A stretch of 64,000 bases of DNA, taken from contig OZ231126.1 in the NCBI GenBank assembly GCA_965153355.1, forward strand, positions 44,950,001 through 45,014,000, in the 5' to 3' direction. Below, piece by piece: positions 37,391-50,783 of this stretch (position 1 is the first letter of the stretch; every line of letters starts with the position of its first letter). A program made the translations under genes and the position numbers. The notes under the pieces were generated by a model. It was not told where the DNA came from and searched no databases. It worked only from the letters and a program-made list of their open reading frames with translations. The DNA is from Flaccisagitta enflata (lineage: Eukaryota > Chaetognatha > Sagittoidea > Aphragmophora).

Positions 37391-40252
37391 CACTAGGGCA
37401 TCCAACGACCGCTAGGTTTAAACTAGGAGTACTTGAACTTTTATTGTGGTTTCTGTTGGTCAAGCCCATGTGGGATCCATGGCAATTGATTGCAAAATTT
37501 TTCCAGGACAAAATTTTTTTAAATTTCAATTTTTTTGTGGGTGGGTGGTACAGGCCATTTTCATCCTTTAACATCAGAATAAGGTAACTTCTTGAGCATT
37601 TATCTCCTAAACGAACCAACAAATTGACCTCAACTTGGGCTCATTTTAGAGAGGAGACACAGCTCTTTAAAATGAGCCCAAATTGAGCTTAATTGCTTGA
37701 TTCGTTTAGGAGCTACAGTCCTCCGAAGTTGATGTTATTTTAAGCCTTTACCATCAAAACAAGGTAAGTTCTATAGCATTTATTTCCTAAACGAATCAAC
37801 AAATTGACCTCAACTTGGGCTCATTTTAAAGAGGAGACACAGCTCTTTAAAATGAGCCTAAATTGAGCTTAATTGCTCAATTCGTTTAGGAGCTACATTC
37901 CTCCAAAGTTGATGTTATTTTAGGCCTTTACCATCAGAACAAGGTAACTTCTAACGCATTTATCTCCTTAACGAATCAACAAATTGACCTCAACTTGGGC
38001 TCATTTTAAAGAGGAGACACAGCTCTTTAAAATGAGCTCAAATTGAGCCTAATTGCTCAATTCATTTGGGAGCAACAGTCCTCCAAAGTTGATGTTATTT
38101 TCAGCCTTAACCATCAGAACAAGGTAACTTGTAATTTAGCTCTAAAGCATATTTGTCGTTAACAAATCAACAAATTGACCTCAACTTGAGCTCATTTTAA
38201 AGAGGAGACACAGCTCTTTAAAATGAGCTAAAACTGACCTTAATTGCTCAATTTGTTTAGGAGTAATAGCCCTCCAAAGTTGATGCTATTTTTTTTACAG
38301 GGGTATGTATGATTGAGCGGCTTTAGATTTTATCACCCCCCCCCCTTTGATTTTCTCCCCCGTGACCAGCGATATGTGGCAGCTTGGGACCTTAGGACTT
38401 AACAGCCAATTCCAAGCACGACATCAAATCTAAGAAAGACCGCAGTGATGCAGATTCATGGTAGCAAATAGCAATGCTACGTGGCAGGCAAGACCCAAAT
38501 TGCGGTAGATGCGGCAGGAGAGGAAAGGGAAGGCAATTAAAGGGGTAAAGAAGAAAGGAAAGAAGAATGAAAGTAAAGGGAAAGATTATCTTGCTGAAAC
38601 AAGAGAAAGAAAGAAAGTAAGAGGAAGAAAGTAAGAAAGAGAGAAAGAAGGACAGACAGACAGAAAGACAGAAAAAAAAGAACATTCCAAATTCAGAGAC
38701 GGAATGATAGAATCAATAGTGAGTAAAAGCTGCAGCAGCTCTTGAAAGACCAATTCTGCTAAGCGACAGCTTGCAGAATCTTCCTCTCTGAACGTCGTTC
38801 AGTGAAATCCCACCCTTGAGGCTCAAATCCCAGCGTTGAGGCTCAAATCCCAGCCTTGAGGCTCAAATCCCAGCCTCAAAGCTCTAATCCCAGCCTTGAG
38901 GCTCAAATCACAGCCTCCAGGCTCAAATCCCAGCCTCCAAGCTCAAATCTCAGCCTCCTGGCTCAAATCTCAGCCTCCTGGCTCAAATCCCAGCCTCCTG
39001 GCTCAAATCCCAGCCTTCACACTCAAAATCCAGCCTCCAGGCTCAAATGCCAGCTTCCAGGCTCATCCCAGCCTCCAGGCTCAAATCCCAGCCTCGAGGC
39101 CCGCTCGGACGGACGGACAGATGGACGAACGAATGAAAGTCCCCCTGTGTTCTACAGGACATTGTCCCCTTTGGGGCCGCTGCCCTGCTACCCATCACCT
39201 ACAATCACCAGCTTACTAAGCAGGGCAACGGGTATTGCTGACCACATATTGCCCTTGGGCGACTGGTTTCTGTCTTTCTGTCTGTCTGTCTTTCTTTCTC
39301 TCTTTCTTACTTTCTTCCTCTTACTTTCTTTCTTTCTCTTGTTTCCACAAGATAATCTTTCCCTTTACTTTCATTCTTCTTTCCTTTCTTTTTTACCCCT
39401 TTAATTGCCTTCCCTTTCCTCGCCTGCCGCATCTACCGCAATTTGGGTCTTGCCTGCCACGTAGCATTGCTATTTGCTACCATGAATTTGCATCACTGCG
39501 GTCATTCTTAGATTTGATGTCGTGCTTGGAATTGGCTGTTAAGTCCTAAGGTCCCAAGTTGCCACATAAACAAATTGAGCAATTAAGATCAGTTTTGGCT
39601 CATTTTAAAGAGCTGTGTCTCCTCTTTAGAATGAGCTCAAGTTGAGGTCAATTTGTCAATTTGTTTACGAGAAATATGCTTTAGAGCTAAATTACAAGTT
39701 ACCTTGTTCTGATGGTTAAGGCTGAAAATAACATCTTTGGAGGACTGTTGCTCCCAAATGAATTGAGCAATTAGGCTCAATTTAGGCTCATTTTAAAGAG
39801 CTGTGTCTCCTCTCTAAAATGAGCCCAAGTTGAGGTCAATTTGTTGATTCGTTTAGGAAATAAATGCTTTAGAAGTTACCTTGTTCTGATGGTAAAGGCT
39901 TAAAATAACATCAACTTCGGAGGACTGTAGCTCTTAAATGAATGGAGCAATTAAACTCAATTTGGGCTCATTTTAAAGAGCTGTGTCTCCTCTTTAAAAT
40001 GAGCTCAAGTTCAGGTCAATTTGTTGATTCGTTTAGGAGATAAATGCTTAAGAAGTTACCTTGTTCTGATGGTAAAGGATGAAAATGGCCTGTACCACCC
40101 ACCCACAAAAAAATTGAAATCTAAAAAAATTTTGTCCTGGAAAAATTTTGCAATCAATTGCCATGGATCCCACATGGGCTTGACCAACAGAAACCACAAT
40201 AAAAGTTCAAGTACTCCTAGTTTAAACCTAGCGGTCGTTGGATGCCCTAGTG
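37391..40252. mobile_element. 2.86-kb long-armed foldback transposon
   Basis: Perfect inverted termini CACTAGGGCATCCAACGACC (the match continues to 26 bp and beyond) lie between 4-bp duplications TGTG (37387-37390 and 40253-40256). Block B1 shows the unoccupied site (agctg-cgtg-ccatcc at about 7204-7218). The arms span roughly 37391-38675 and 39267-40252 and are inverse copies differing by repeat number. Each contains about 175-bp tandem units (four left, three right) with an internal hairpin, CTCATTTTAAAGAG...CTCTTTAAAATGAG. The roughly 590-bp centre holds a 20-bp minisatellite and an F2 3' end. No transposase. The CAC ends and 4-bp duplication suggest a CMC/Chapaev-type non-autonomous element, as inference. 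Confidence 0.85.
38810..39105. repeat. 20-bp minisatellite GAGGCTCAAATCCCAGCCTC
   Basis: About 13 tandem, slightly variable units in the centre of the foldback, followed by GGACGGACGG and an F2 3' end (39118-39262). Each unit is itself nearly palindromic (GAGGCT...AGCCTC). Confidence 0.8.
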
Positions 40253-40665
40253 TGTGCTATCCTAAAGTGATGCAGTGATGCAGGAACTTATCATGGGCAT
40301 AACAATGGTTGTAACTGACTGACAGACCTTAGTCCCGACACATGGACTTATCAACGCCGTCCAGTGTACTTCGTGGATCATGATACCTCATTCCTCTTTT
40401 TGGGCTTGAAGTCATTCTATTTTTACTCCCAGGAACATCACATTTGTAATGCATTACTGTTTCCTTATCTGCTCCCCCTATTCTCATCATGTTTTCTTTC
40501 AATAAACTTAAAACTTTGAATTCCATTTTTAGACTTTTTTCATGCACTACATGATGTAGTTTTCATCTCCTCTCTCTCCTGGAACACCCGTGCAAATAAA
40601 TCCGGCGTCTACACTGTACAGGCTGTTTTTGGATGGCTGCCCCTGACTGAATACTTGACTAGCCT

Positions 40666-40845
40666 TTTTAGTCGCGTGCATGCGACTCTATACCCCGCTT
40701 TGTCCGTCCGTCCATCGGTCTGTCTGTCTGTCTGACTGTCTGTTGGTCCGTCACACTTTTACTTTTTTTAATCAATTTGATTTCCTTAAGTCATTTTAAG
40801 TTCTTCTAAGTCATTCTAAGTCTCGCACGCGAGGTGTTGGCCTTG
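40666..40845 (+). mobile_element. F1-related element, short subtype
   Basis: 5' hairpin AGTCGCGTGCATGCGACT, a GTCTGTCTGTC tract, CACTTTTACTTTTTTT, ending GGTGTTGGCCTTGTT. Counterpart of 7629-7771. Confidence 0.65.
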
Positions 40846-41084
40846 TTAATTATCGCCTTCGTCTTCCTAGGGTAGCCGTGTATCCGGCCACGATCTTTAC
40901 ATTTCGTCGATTCATACGTAGGACTTCCACAACCACGTCACCCGGCCCATTTTCCAAGTTATCCCTTCGCCACCTTCTTTTTATTTTCCACTCATTTGGC
41001 ATCACCGGGTCGCCTTCCTGTTCTTTTTCCTCCAGTTGCTTCCAGTAAATTCCAGCTACTTCCGGCTAGGTCCCCTCTCACCTT

Positions 41085-41497
41085 TTTTTCCTTTTTCTTC
41101 TTCATCATCTTCTTCTTTTTCTTCTTTTTCTTTATCTTCTTCATCTTCATCTTCATCTTTTTCTTTCTTTTCTTTTCTTTTCTTTTCTTTTCTTTTCTTT
41201 TCTTCTTTTCTTTTCTTTTCTTTTCTTTTCTTTTCTTTTCTTTTCTTTTCTTTTCCTTTTTCTTTTTCTGTTTGTTTTTCTGTTTCTTTTCTTTTCTTTT
41301 TTCTTTTCTTTTCTCTTTTCTCTTTTCTGTTTCTGTTTTTCTGCTTCTGTTTCTTTTCTTTTCTGTTTCTGTTTCTGTTCTGTTCCTTTTCTTTTCTTTT
41401 CTGTTTCTTTTTCTTTTCTTTTCTTTTCTTTTTCTGTTTCTGTTTCTGTTTCTTTTCTTTTCTTTTCTTTTTTTCTTTTCTGTTTGTTTTTCTTTTC

Positions 41498-41528
<31 letters not shown>

Positions 41529-41575
41529 CTCTTTTTCTGTTTTCTTCTTCTTCTTTTCCTTCTCCTCTCTTCCTC
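41085..41575. repeat. Homopyrimidine TTTTC/TTTCTG tract
   Basis: About 490 bp of nearly pure pyrimidine on the + strand, mainly TTTTC. It replaces the TTC tract of copy 1 at 7998-8217. Poly-Phe/Ser and Lys-rich frames here are artefacts. Confidence 0.95.
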
Positions 41576-41773
41576 TTCAAAACTGTTTTTTCTACCTCCA
41601 CCACCTCCGTGTACAAAATTCGTTGTTAATCGCTTTAGACAATCTCCGAGCCTTTATTATCTCTACTCTTAATCTTCAACGCGAAAAAAAGAAGAAAGCC
41701 TTTCTTGCAAAGAGAATCCTGCGAATGTTTCCCCCCACACATTATTTTTATTACCCATTATTGGCGTTTTCGA

Positions 41774-41826
<53 letters not shown>

Positions 41827-42195
41827 CCTTTTTTTTCTGTGTAAAAACAAATGTGTTTTAGGCGTTACTTATTGTACGAGGTAAATGGTGAATAAAAGAA
41901 AGCGAACATGGTATTGCATACGAAACTCTCTCAATCCGCAGTCTTTATGTACCTACGCGATGGGCATAGATTCCATAGAACCACAGAGCTGCGTCGACAC
42001 GCAGACAGACAGAGAGAAAGACAGACACAAGAACAGACAGACAGACAGAAAGACAGCAGGACGACAAAGTAACGATCAGACATGTAGATAATGGTGGAGC
42101 ATGTCGGAAAATCTTAGGGAAGGAAAAGTGGGAAGGGAAAGAAAAAAAAGATAAAAACTAAAAAAGGGATGAAGAAAAGAAACAAAAAGTGAACA

Positions 42196-42381
42196 AACAA
42201 GTGACGCGAGGTCATGATATCGTTGCAGATCGTTGGGCACACACTCGTATACACACAATACCAACTGCAGCAGCATAAATTCGTGTTTTGCGTGATAAAC
42301 GGACGAACAGATGGATGAACCAATGGACGGACCAACGGACGGACTAAGCCTCTTTCGGAATGGCGTGTCCGCAACTAAAAA
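42196..42381 (-). mobile_element. F1 element (uninterrupted allele of 9550-11327)
   Basis: On the minus strand: TTTTTAGTTGCGGACACGCC at the 5' end, then a GTCCGTTGGTCCGTCC tract, and TGACCTCGCGTCACTTGTTT at the 3' end. It contains the single ATACACAC hAT target at 42249-42256. Confidence 0.6.
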
Positions 42382-43404
42382 CAAGTCATTCACCGATCGC
42401 ATATGATCAACGGTATCTGGTTGAAGCAATATCAGTGTTAGTAGCGTGAATTGCATTATGCAGTCTCAATATGTCTGCATTTTGAAAGGACAAACATTTC
42501 AGCGACACTCAATTGGAATGAAAGTTAAAAATCCTCCCGCTGCTTTAGCAGTGCTTTGAGATTATATGAACGTATTCATATGCAAAAAAAATCAACTTAG
42601 TTTTATATGTTGTGGATTCTAAACAAACGTTTATTACAATATGTTTCATAAGTTTTGAAAAAAAAATTTGCGCACCGCAGAAATTTATTTATGGCTGTCT
42701 CTTAATGCCTTACCCGCGACTGGTCATATCTAGAAAGCTCTGCTGAGGAGTGTGGACTTGATATAGAGAAATGTGTTGAGGCCCTCGCGATAACTAAATA
42801 CTAGTTATTGCATATACAGCCCTGTTGGTGAAGACATGAGGAGCATATTTAAAGTTGACGCAGTAAGATGAAATTCTTACTAAAGTAGCCCAAAGGTACC
42901 AGGATACTTCAGATAAAATCTTATCTTAGGGGTCAACTAGAAATATGTTTTCATACGAAATATGTTTTATACGGTTTTGCTTTAAGTGCTGAAAGGGTGA
43001 AAATTGTAGCACAGGCTTTTTTCTAATGCTGTGCTAATAGAAAATTACTGTCAATCATGTCGGAAATTAAATGAAGGAAACTTGTTTCTCGGAAGGTTTG
43101 AATAATCTGTGTGTCTGCACGTCTGGTACGCATGTTGACACCAAATTTTGATTACGTTCACGAGGGAAACTTTTCCAACGAAGGAAAAAAAATGAATATG
43201 AATATGAATTTGTAATAAGGTTCAAAACTGAAAGAAGAAACGTGAATGAGAAAGAAAAGAAACGGCTTAAGAAGAGAAGAGATACGTGAATAGTGCAAAA
43301 AAGCACTGCCACTCCCATTCTTTTCTTTCTGTCTTCATGTCTCTGTCTCTCTGCTTTTTATGTCTTACTGTCTTTCTGTCTTTCTCATTTTTTTCAATCT
43401 TCTC

Positions 43405-43405
43405 T

Positions 43406-43460
<55 letters not shown>

Positions 43461-43480
43461 CTCTCTCTCTCTCTCTCTCT
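43405..43480. repeat. (TTTC)n then (CT)n
   Basis: Counterpart of 12603-12850, much shorter. Confidence 0.9.
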
Positions 43481-43621
43481 GTTTTCGGCTCTTTGTTTTA
43501 AACTTCAGAATTCATTTGGCGATTACCCATATATCCCGTGTCACACCTCCCTTCTCTCTCACACCATCCCGTTGTATTCCACCTCTCCATACCTCTTTTG
43601 CTCTCACGCTTCCCTCCTTTT

Positions 43622-44244
43622 TGGGGAGCGGTCCAGAAGGAGACGAAGTTCTGTAGAGCACAGGAGGAATCTGTCCATCTGTCCATACATAGGCATACAT
43701 ATGTACGTAAGTCCACATGTATGTCCGTACGTACGTCTGTCCCCCCATCCTTAGGGCTTTGTCTCCTTTGGGGCCTATTCTGACCCAAATTCTGTCAAAC
43801 AGCCCAATTCCAAGCAATATGGCCCAAATCTATGCAAAATGGCCCAAATCAAAGCATAATGGCCCAAATCCAAGCAAAATGGCCCAAATCTGGCCAGAAA
43901 ACCCTAGTTCTGGCCTAAGGTCCCTCATTTTAGCCCCTTACTATACTGCGGCCCCCAACAGCTAGATTCTGACCAGATTTGGCCCATCACGCTTGGATTT
44001 GGGCCATTTTGCTAAGATTTTGGCCATATTGCTTGGATTTTGGCTATTTGGCAGAATTTGGGTCAGAACAGGCCCCAAAGGAGACAAAGCCCTGAGGATG
44101 GGGGGGGGACCAACAGACAGATGGACGTACTTATGTATGGACAGACGGACGGACAGATTCCCCCAGCCGCTGCCCTGCTCCCCCTCAACTTAAATCACAG
44201 GGCTCAGGTACCGCTGACCACTTACTGCCTTTGGGCTGCTATTT
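43622..44244 (+). mobile_element. F2 element, full-length form
   Basis: The 5' part has GGAGCGGTCCAGAAGGAGAC, CTGTAGAGCACAGG. It carries a long internal inverted repeat: GGGCTTTGTCTCCTTTGGGG and the inverse CCCCAAAGGAGACAAAGCCC, about 330 bp apart, with AGGCCCAAATCC-type repeats inside. The 3' part is GGTACCGCTGACCA...GGGCTGCTATTT. Confidence 0.65.
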
Positions 44245-45054
44245 TTTATTCCCTTCCTCCTTTTCTTCCATTCCTTTCCTTCATTCCTTTCTCTCCTTTC
44301 CTTTCACTCCTTCCCTGCTTTCCTATCACCCCTCTCCTCCTTTCCTTTCATCCCTCTCCTCCTTTACTTTCACCAATCTCCTCCTTTCCTTTCACACCTC
44401 TCCTCCTTTCCTGTCATTCCTTACCTCCAATTCCTTTTTCACTACCTTTGCCCCTATCGAATTGTTGCCCTGTTCTAATTTCCTCCCTCCCTCCCTCCCT
44501 CCCTGCCCTGCCCTGTCTATCTCTCCAACTTTACCTTCTAATCACAGATTTCTACCCCTTTCTTTCCTTTCCCTTCCTTCTCTGCGCTTTTTCCCCCACG
44601 TTCTCCTTTCCTTTCTGTTGCCCTGTTCCCGCCTCCACCACCGCATTGAAAACGCTTTCGATCCGCGCTCGCGTCAAGAGAGAGAGAGAGAGAAAAAAAA
44701 AAAGGATAGTAGAAGAAAGAAAGGAGGAGGAGAGCCGTAAAAATTTCCTCTTGATTCATATCTTTAGAAAGGGAATTTGAGTGAAATTCAGATTTCTCGG
44801 ATTTTGTTCAAAATTCATCAGGGAGACATGATTTTGGATTTAAGTAGCGGGAAGTGGCTCTCAAACCCACACCGCCCGCCCGCGCTCAGGTCGTCAAGAG
44901 GAGGAAAAAGCGGAAATGGAAGACGAAATGGGGGAGGAGGAAGGAAAAAAAAAGATTTAAAAAAATGAATAAAAGTGGGAAAAAAACGAAAATAGTATGA
45001 AAAGTTTAACCACAGAAGAGGAAAGCGGAAGGCTCGTGTTTGTTAAGTATTCGT

Positions 45055-46170
45055 GATCGATATAAATAGGTGGTTAAAATCAAAGGCTAGACAGTATGGA
45101 ATGAAAAACAATATGTTCATTCAACCCATAGTCATAAACTTCGCCTTTGATTATCACCGTAGTGTTTGAGATGCCTTAAAAGCAACAGGTTGTCAAAATT
45201 ATTACCGACCAAGAGATACAATGTTTCAGACAGAATCTTGAATATATTCGCCATTACGCTTCAGACTTAAGTGTCGGGAATGTTTGAGATCTTTCTAATA
45301 AACGAACAAATGGAGTTCAGATTCAATGAAAAATTTTAGGAGAAAGAGTATGGTTTTGAGAATTATTGACCGCTCACGAATGAGAAAGATTTTGACATGT
45401 CAATTGCACTTCTGTAAAGTGAAAACAAGGCCGTATTTACGGCTGCCTTAGTCGCGTGCGGGTGGGCAGGGTCAGTGATAAAAGAGGTTAGCCAAATATT
45501 TAGGTAGGAGCAGTAATGCGAAAGAAACGCTAAAAAGCAATGTTACCGACGGACGGACCGACAGTGCGGGTTATAGAGGCCCGTGCATGTGACTAAAAAG
45601 AAACGTTTTAGGAGTGAAGTGTGAGTAAAACAACCCCGTGACTTCCTACAAATCCTAAACGTAAACATTGTTAAAATGCGGCTTCCTTCTCCAATCAAGG
45701 AAATTGAGAGTAATCAAGTGATGCTATAACCAAGAGATGTGAGCATAGGATAACAAAGTTGGATACACGGCCGATAAGTAGACGCTGGCGGGTGGGCAGG
45801 GGCAGAAATGCGGGTGGGCAAAGGAAGTATGATGGCGGGTAGGACTGTAATGTGGCTGGGCAGGGGCTGTAATGCTCAGGATTCAGTACCGACCGAACAC
45901 CGACGTATCGACCTGTCAAATCTAAATACCTGACTTCACTATTTCATTAGCTTAAATGCAGGTCGATCGTGTTATATTAAAACAAAATTAATGATCCTCG
46001 TTTTTCTGAAATTCTTCTCCTCACATGCAAAAGATCCGTTAACATAAGAAGCTCGCAGGCGTTAAATGAAGGCTTTGAGATCCATCCTTTCCTCAATCGA
46101 CGATTGTCAACAAATTGAAACATGGAAATTATTCCTCGTCAAAACACATTTTCCACTCTTTAGCGGCCTC
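45055..46170. other. Unique non-coding with F1 copies
   Basis: Sequence past block B2. It contains an F1 element (45424-45599) and an F1-like fragment at about 45750-45880 (GGATACACGGCCGATAAG, GGGTGGGCAGGGGCAG). No gene seen. Confidence 0.4.
45424..45599 (-). mobile_element. F1 element, GTGCATGTGAC subtype
   Basis: On the minus strand: CTTTTTAGTCACATGCACGG, CTATAACCCGC, GTCGGTCCGTCCGTCGG, TGACCCTGCCCACCCGCACG, CGACT, the perfect hairpin GCCGTAAATACGGC and CTTGTT. Confidence 0.65.
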
Positions 46171-46174
46171 CTCC

Positions 46175-46324
<150 letters not shown>

Positions 46325-47354
46325 GTTTCCCCCTTCATCAACTACCTCCCAACTCCCTTCTCCCCCCTCCGCAGGCAGCGGCCAATGTCTAGATTTCTTT
46401 CTCTTTCTCTCTTCCCGTTGCCGTTTTTGTTCTTGTTCTTCTTTTTCATTTGCCAACTTTTCATTGCGGTTCTCATTAATTTTCGAGCGAGTCGCAACTC
46501 ACAATTTAGTCGACATTCAATAAATCATTTGTTTCTCTGTCAAAACCAGTGAAAAAAGCCACCAGCGCAACCCAACGACGGCAAAACGAATCGAAAGCGA
46601 GAGAAATGAGGAAAATCGAAGGAAAGAAATGAAAAAAGACAAAAGATCGCGTGATTTCAAAGGAAATACAATTTATGCCTTGCCGATGAAGTAATCAATT
46701 TTGCCTTCATGTCAAGGCAGAAAGAATTGGCACCTGATATTGATGCTGATGGAAGAAAATCGAGACAAAAAAAAAAAAAAAAAAAAAAAAAGAGTGAAAA
46801 AATTGAGGGAGCAGAAATTTCAATACATTGTGTCTGAGCAATTCCCGTCCATCAATCCGTCCGTCTGTCCGTTTTTTTTTCTTCTTTGGCCTGACCATCC
46901 AGAAGTTTCTCGTAACTGCCCCTGTCCATTGGTGTACAATTGATGTTTTAAATGCGTTTTCAGCCTTTTCCACACTCACATCTCGCAAACCATATTTCAT
47001 GGCGTCTGTGCAACTTTCAGTAGTACCTTTTGAATTTACTGTCATCAAGCAACAGGTGCGTGCATGCTGTGAAGGCTGACTAGTGCAAGTAGGATGCTAT
47101 TGGTTTTAGCAAGAACAGTAAGGATGGAGTTTGTAAGTATTGCCAACAAATGGTATGGGGAAATGAGTAAACAGGAATCAGCAAGTGGTAAACAGTGTGA
47201 TAAGGTGTATGAAAAAGACAAAAAATATTCCGAGAGAGGGGAAGCAAGGCGTAAAACATGAAAAATGAATGAATATTTTCACTCTGAAATAATCTCCACC
47301 AAAATAATATCTTCCTAGTGAGATTCCTTAGAGAAAGTGTAACGACATTTGCAT

Positions 47355-47524
47355 ACCAATAAAGGCGGCTAATCGCCGACCGGAAAAAAGTCGTAAATGG
47401 GAGTCTTTTTTTTCAGTGCATGTTTTTTTGTGTGTGCATCTCATTTCTAGTTGATTGCTAGTTTGTTTTTGTCTTTCAATCTCTGTTTCTCTTTGTCTCT
47501 TTTCCCTCTTGGTCTTCCTTCCTC

Positions 47525-47609
<85 letters not shown>

Positions 47610-47652
47610 ATGCGTGTGTGTATGTGTCTCTCTGTCTCACTCTGTCTCTCTT

Positions 47653-47683
<31 letters not shown>

Positions 47684-47783
47684 GTCTCTGTTTCTCTCTA
47701 TCTCTCTCTCTTTCTGTCTCTGTTGTCTGTCTGTCTGTTTGTTTGTTTGTCTCTCTCTGTCTCTGTCACTGTCTCTCTCTCCC

Positions 47784-47858
<75 letters not shown>

Positions 47859-48330
47859 CTGTTCCCTCTTCACTTCTCTCACTTCTCACTTCTTCTCTCT
47901 CTCTCTCTCTTCTTTGATGGATAGCGTTAACTGCTGCCTCCATTGAACAGATGCAGTTCATTTAAGGTAAAAAGTAAAAGCTAGCGTCATAAAAGTCAGG
48001 GTCAATAAGCGTAACATGTTTACTTTTACTTATTGTTACATATATAGCCAAAAATTGGGATTAATGAAAAATCTCAATTTTTGCAAAATGCGAAAAAATA
48101 AAAAAAGATTAAAAAATTCATAACTCCTAAACTAATCATCGTAGAGACTTCTGGTTGGCGCCATTTGAAAGAGAAAAATCAGCTCTTTCTTAGCTGTGAA
48201 TATCAAAAAATGTATCATCCCAGCCCCAAAACTGCACAACTTGCTAAAATTGCCCCAAACCGAAAATGGAAAACTTTATTTCTCCCATACGTTTCAAAAA
48301 GTCGAATTACGTAATTCGACTTTTTTCCAA
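47355..48330 (-). mobile_element. F3 Helentron-like element
   Basis: From ACCAATAAAGGCGGCTAATC to CTTTTTTCCAA. The 5' (right) end has a 24-bp perfect palindrome at 48299-48322 (AAGTCGAATTAC and its inverse). The 3' (left) end has the hairpin CGGCGATTAGCCG and the subterminal CGACTTTTTTCC. The centre is GT and CT microsatellite. Apart from the microsatellite it is almost identical to 50214-51202, while the flanks differ. Confidence 0.8.
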
Positions 48331-48489
48331 TTATATTACAAACACAATCACACAGGAAGTTAAAAGAAATTTGCACGTATGATAGATCGAAAGGACTGCT
48401 CTTTTGTTGCAAGGGATTAACTGAATCGCTTGCAGGGGCTCTAGTCTCTGATCGATGACGCTAAAAACAACAAGACAATGAATTCACTT

Positions 48490-48742
<253 letters not shown>

Positions 48743-48948
48743 GCCGCTTTTTCAACGCGCATTTTATCACTTTTTTTGATCTAAGAAAGTTGGACAACAA
48801 AACTACTCCACCCCCACCTCATACGTAGGTATGGATGAGAAACTTTGGACCTCTAAATGTATTATGTAACGATAGACATCTCATGCGCTCAATGGATGGA
48901 CCAACGAACTGATGGATAATGCCTCTTATAGAATCACAAGTATGTGAC

Positions 48949-49188
48949 AAACTAGTGACGCGGGGTCACATTAACGTTGCGGACGGTTGGGCAGGAGCAT
49001 GAAACCCCAATCCACACCCTCGCCCACCTCTCATACACTCACACACACAACACAGCCAATCATAACTGCAGCATCAAAATGCGAACTTGAACTCGATATC
49101 CACGGACCGATTCGATGGACCGATGGACCGACAAACGGTCAACGGACGGACAAAGCCTCTTATATATAGTTGCTTGTCCGAGACTAAA
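48949..49188 (-). mobile_element. F1 element, TGAC-hairpin subtype
   Basis: On the minus strand the 5' end is TTTTTAGTCTCGGACAAGCA, and the 3' end has GTCCGCAACGTTAATG, the TGACCCCGCGTCA hairpin and CTAGTTT. Related to 42196-42381. Confidence 0.55.
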
Positions 49189-49664
49189 AATGATTAAATT
49201 CAATTCGAAGTTCGGATGACTGTTAAATTGAAAAGTGTTTTTCTGCTGGTGATTTTCGTAAAAATGAGAAATGAAAATGGCTTCCAAAGAAAGTCAAAAT
49301 GAGATTAAGGACTAACTCAGGTAATAAAATCGAAGTAAACAAATGGCGTGGAGAAATAGAGAGCACAAGGAGAAACGAGAAGCGATGCCAAGGAATGATG
49401 CGTGTTGGGAAGATGTGGAGTCTCAGTCAAACGTATTGGAGAATCTGGGAATTATTGAGTTTTTTTTACCTTTTTTGAGAATATGGTTCTTGACTTCTTT
49501 CTTTAGCAATTGTCCATAATAAGTGTGGGAAACGATCATTCATCCAGTTTTTCACATCGTAGGAAAAGATTGTGATAAGAAAGAGAAACTAGAGACCTTA
49601 AGGATGGAGAGAATGTAGAAGTTCAAAATGAAGTAGCAGGACTGGATGAACGGAAATAAGAAAA

Positions 49665-49909
<245 letters not shown>

Positions 49910-50213
49910 CACGGTGATTGTGGTTTCCATTTGCTTCCTCGCCAGGATTGTCGCCAGCGAGTCTCATTTGCTGATTGGATTTTCCGGGATTAAATCTCGT
50001 GGTTTGGAGCCACTGAAGGTTTGTTTTGCAGTTAGTAGCCATTTAATCCACTCTTAGACTTGCTCCTGAGCGCACGCACGCGCACACTTGCACGCTCTTG
50101 CACGTACTCACATAGAGACTCTCTGTTCCAATGTGACGCTAACACGGGAAGTCCACTGGAAAATGACTGGATTTTATCTCACTTGCATAACACATCACAT
50201 CATTGCTGAAGCT

Positions 50214-50382
50214 ACCAATAAAGGCGGCTAATCGCCGACCGGAAAAAAGTCGTAAATGGGAGTCTTTTTTTTCAGTGCATGTTTTTTTGTGTGTGCATCT
50301 CATTTCTAGTTGATTGCTAGTTTGTTTTTGTCTTTCAATCTCTGTTTCTCTTGTCTCTTTTCCCTCTTGGTCTTCCTTCCTC

Positions 50383-50462
<80 letters not shown>

Positions 50463-50597
50463 CTGTCTGTGTCTGTCTGTCTCTGTGTCTCTGTCGCTCT
50501 GTTCTCTGTCTCTCTGTTCTCTCTCTCTCTCTCTCTTTCTGTCTGTTGTCTGTCTGTCTGTTTGTTTGTTTGTCTCTCTCTGTCTCTGTCACTGTCT

Positions 50598-50628
<31 letters not shown>

Positions 50629-50709
50629 ACTGTCTCTCTCTCACTCTCACTTCTCTGTCTCTCACTCTCTCTTCACTCTCTCACTCTCTCTGTCTCTCAC
50701 TCTCTCTCA

Positions 50710-50783
<74 letters not shown>

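Noticed and set aside
38810-39105. Regularly spaced ~20-bp repeats resembling a CRISPR array
   Set aside because: The units are contiguous with no unique spacers, inside a eukaryotic foldback transposon.
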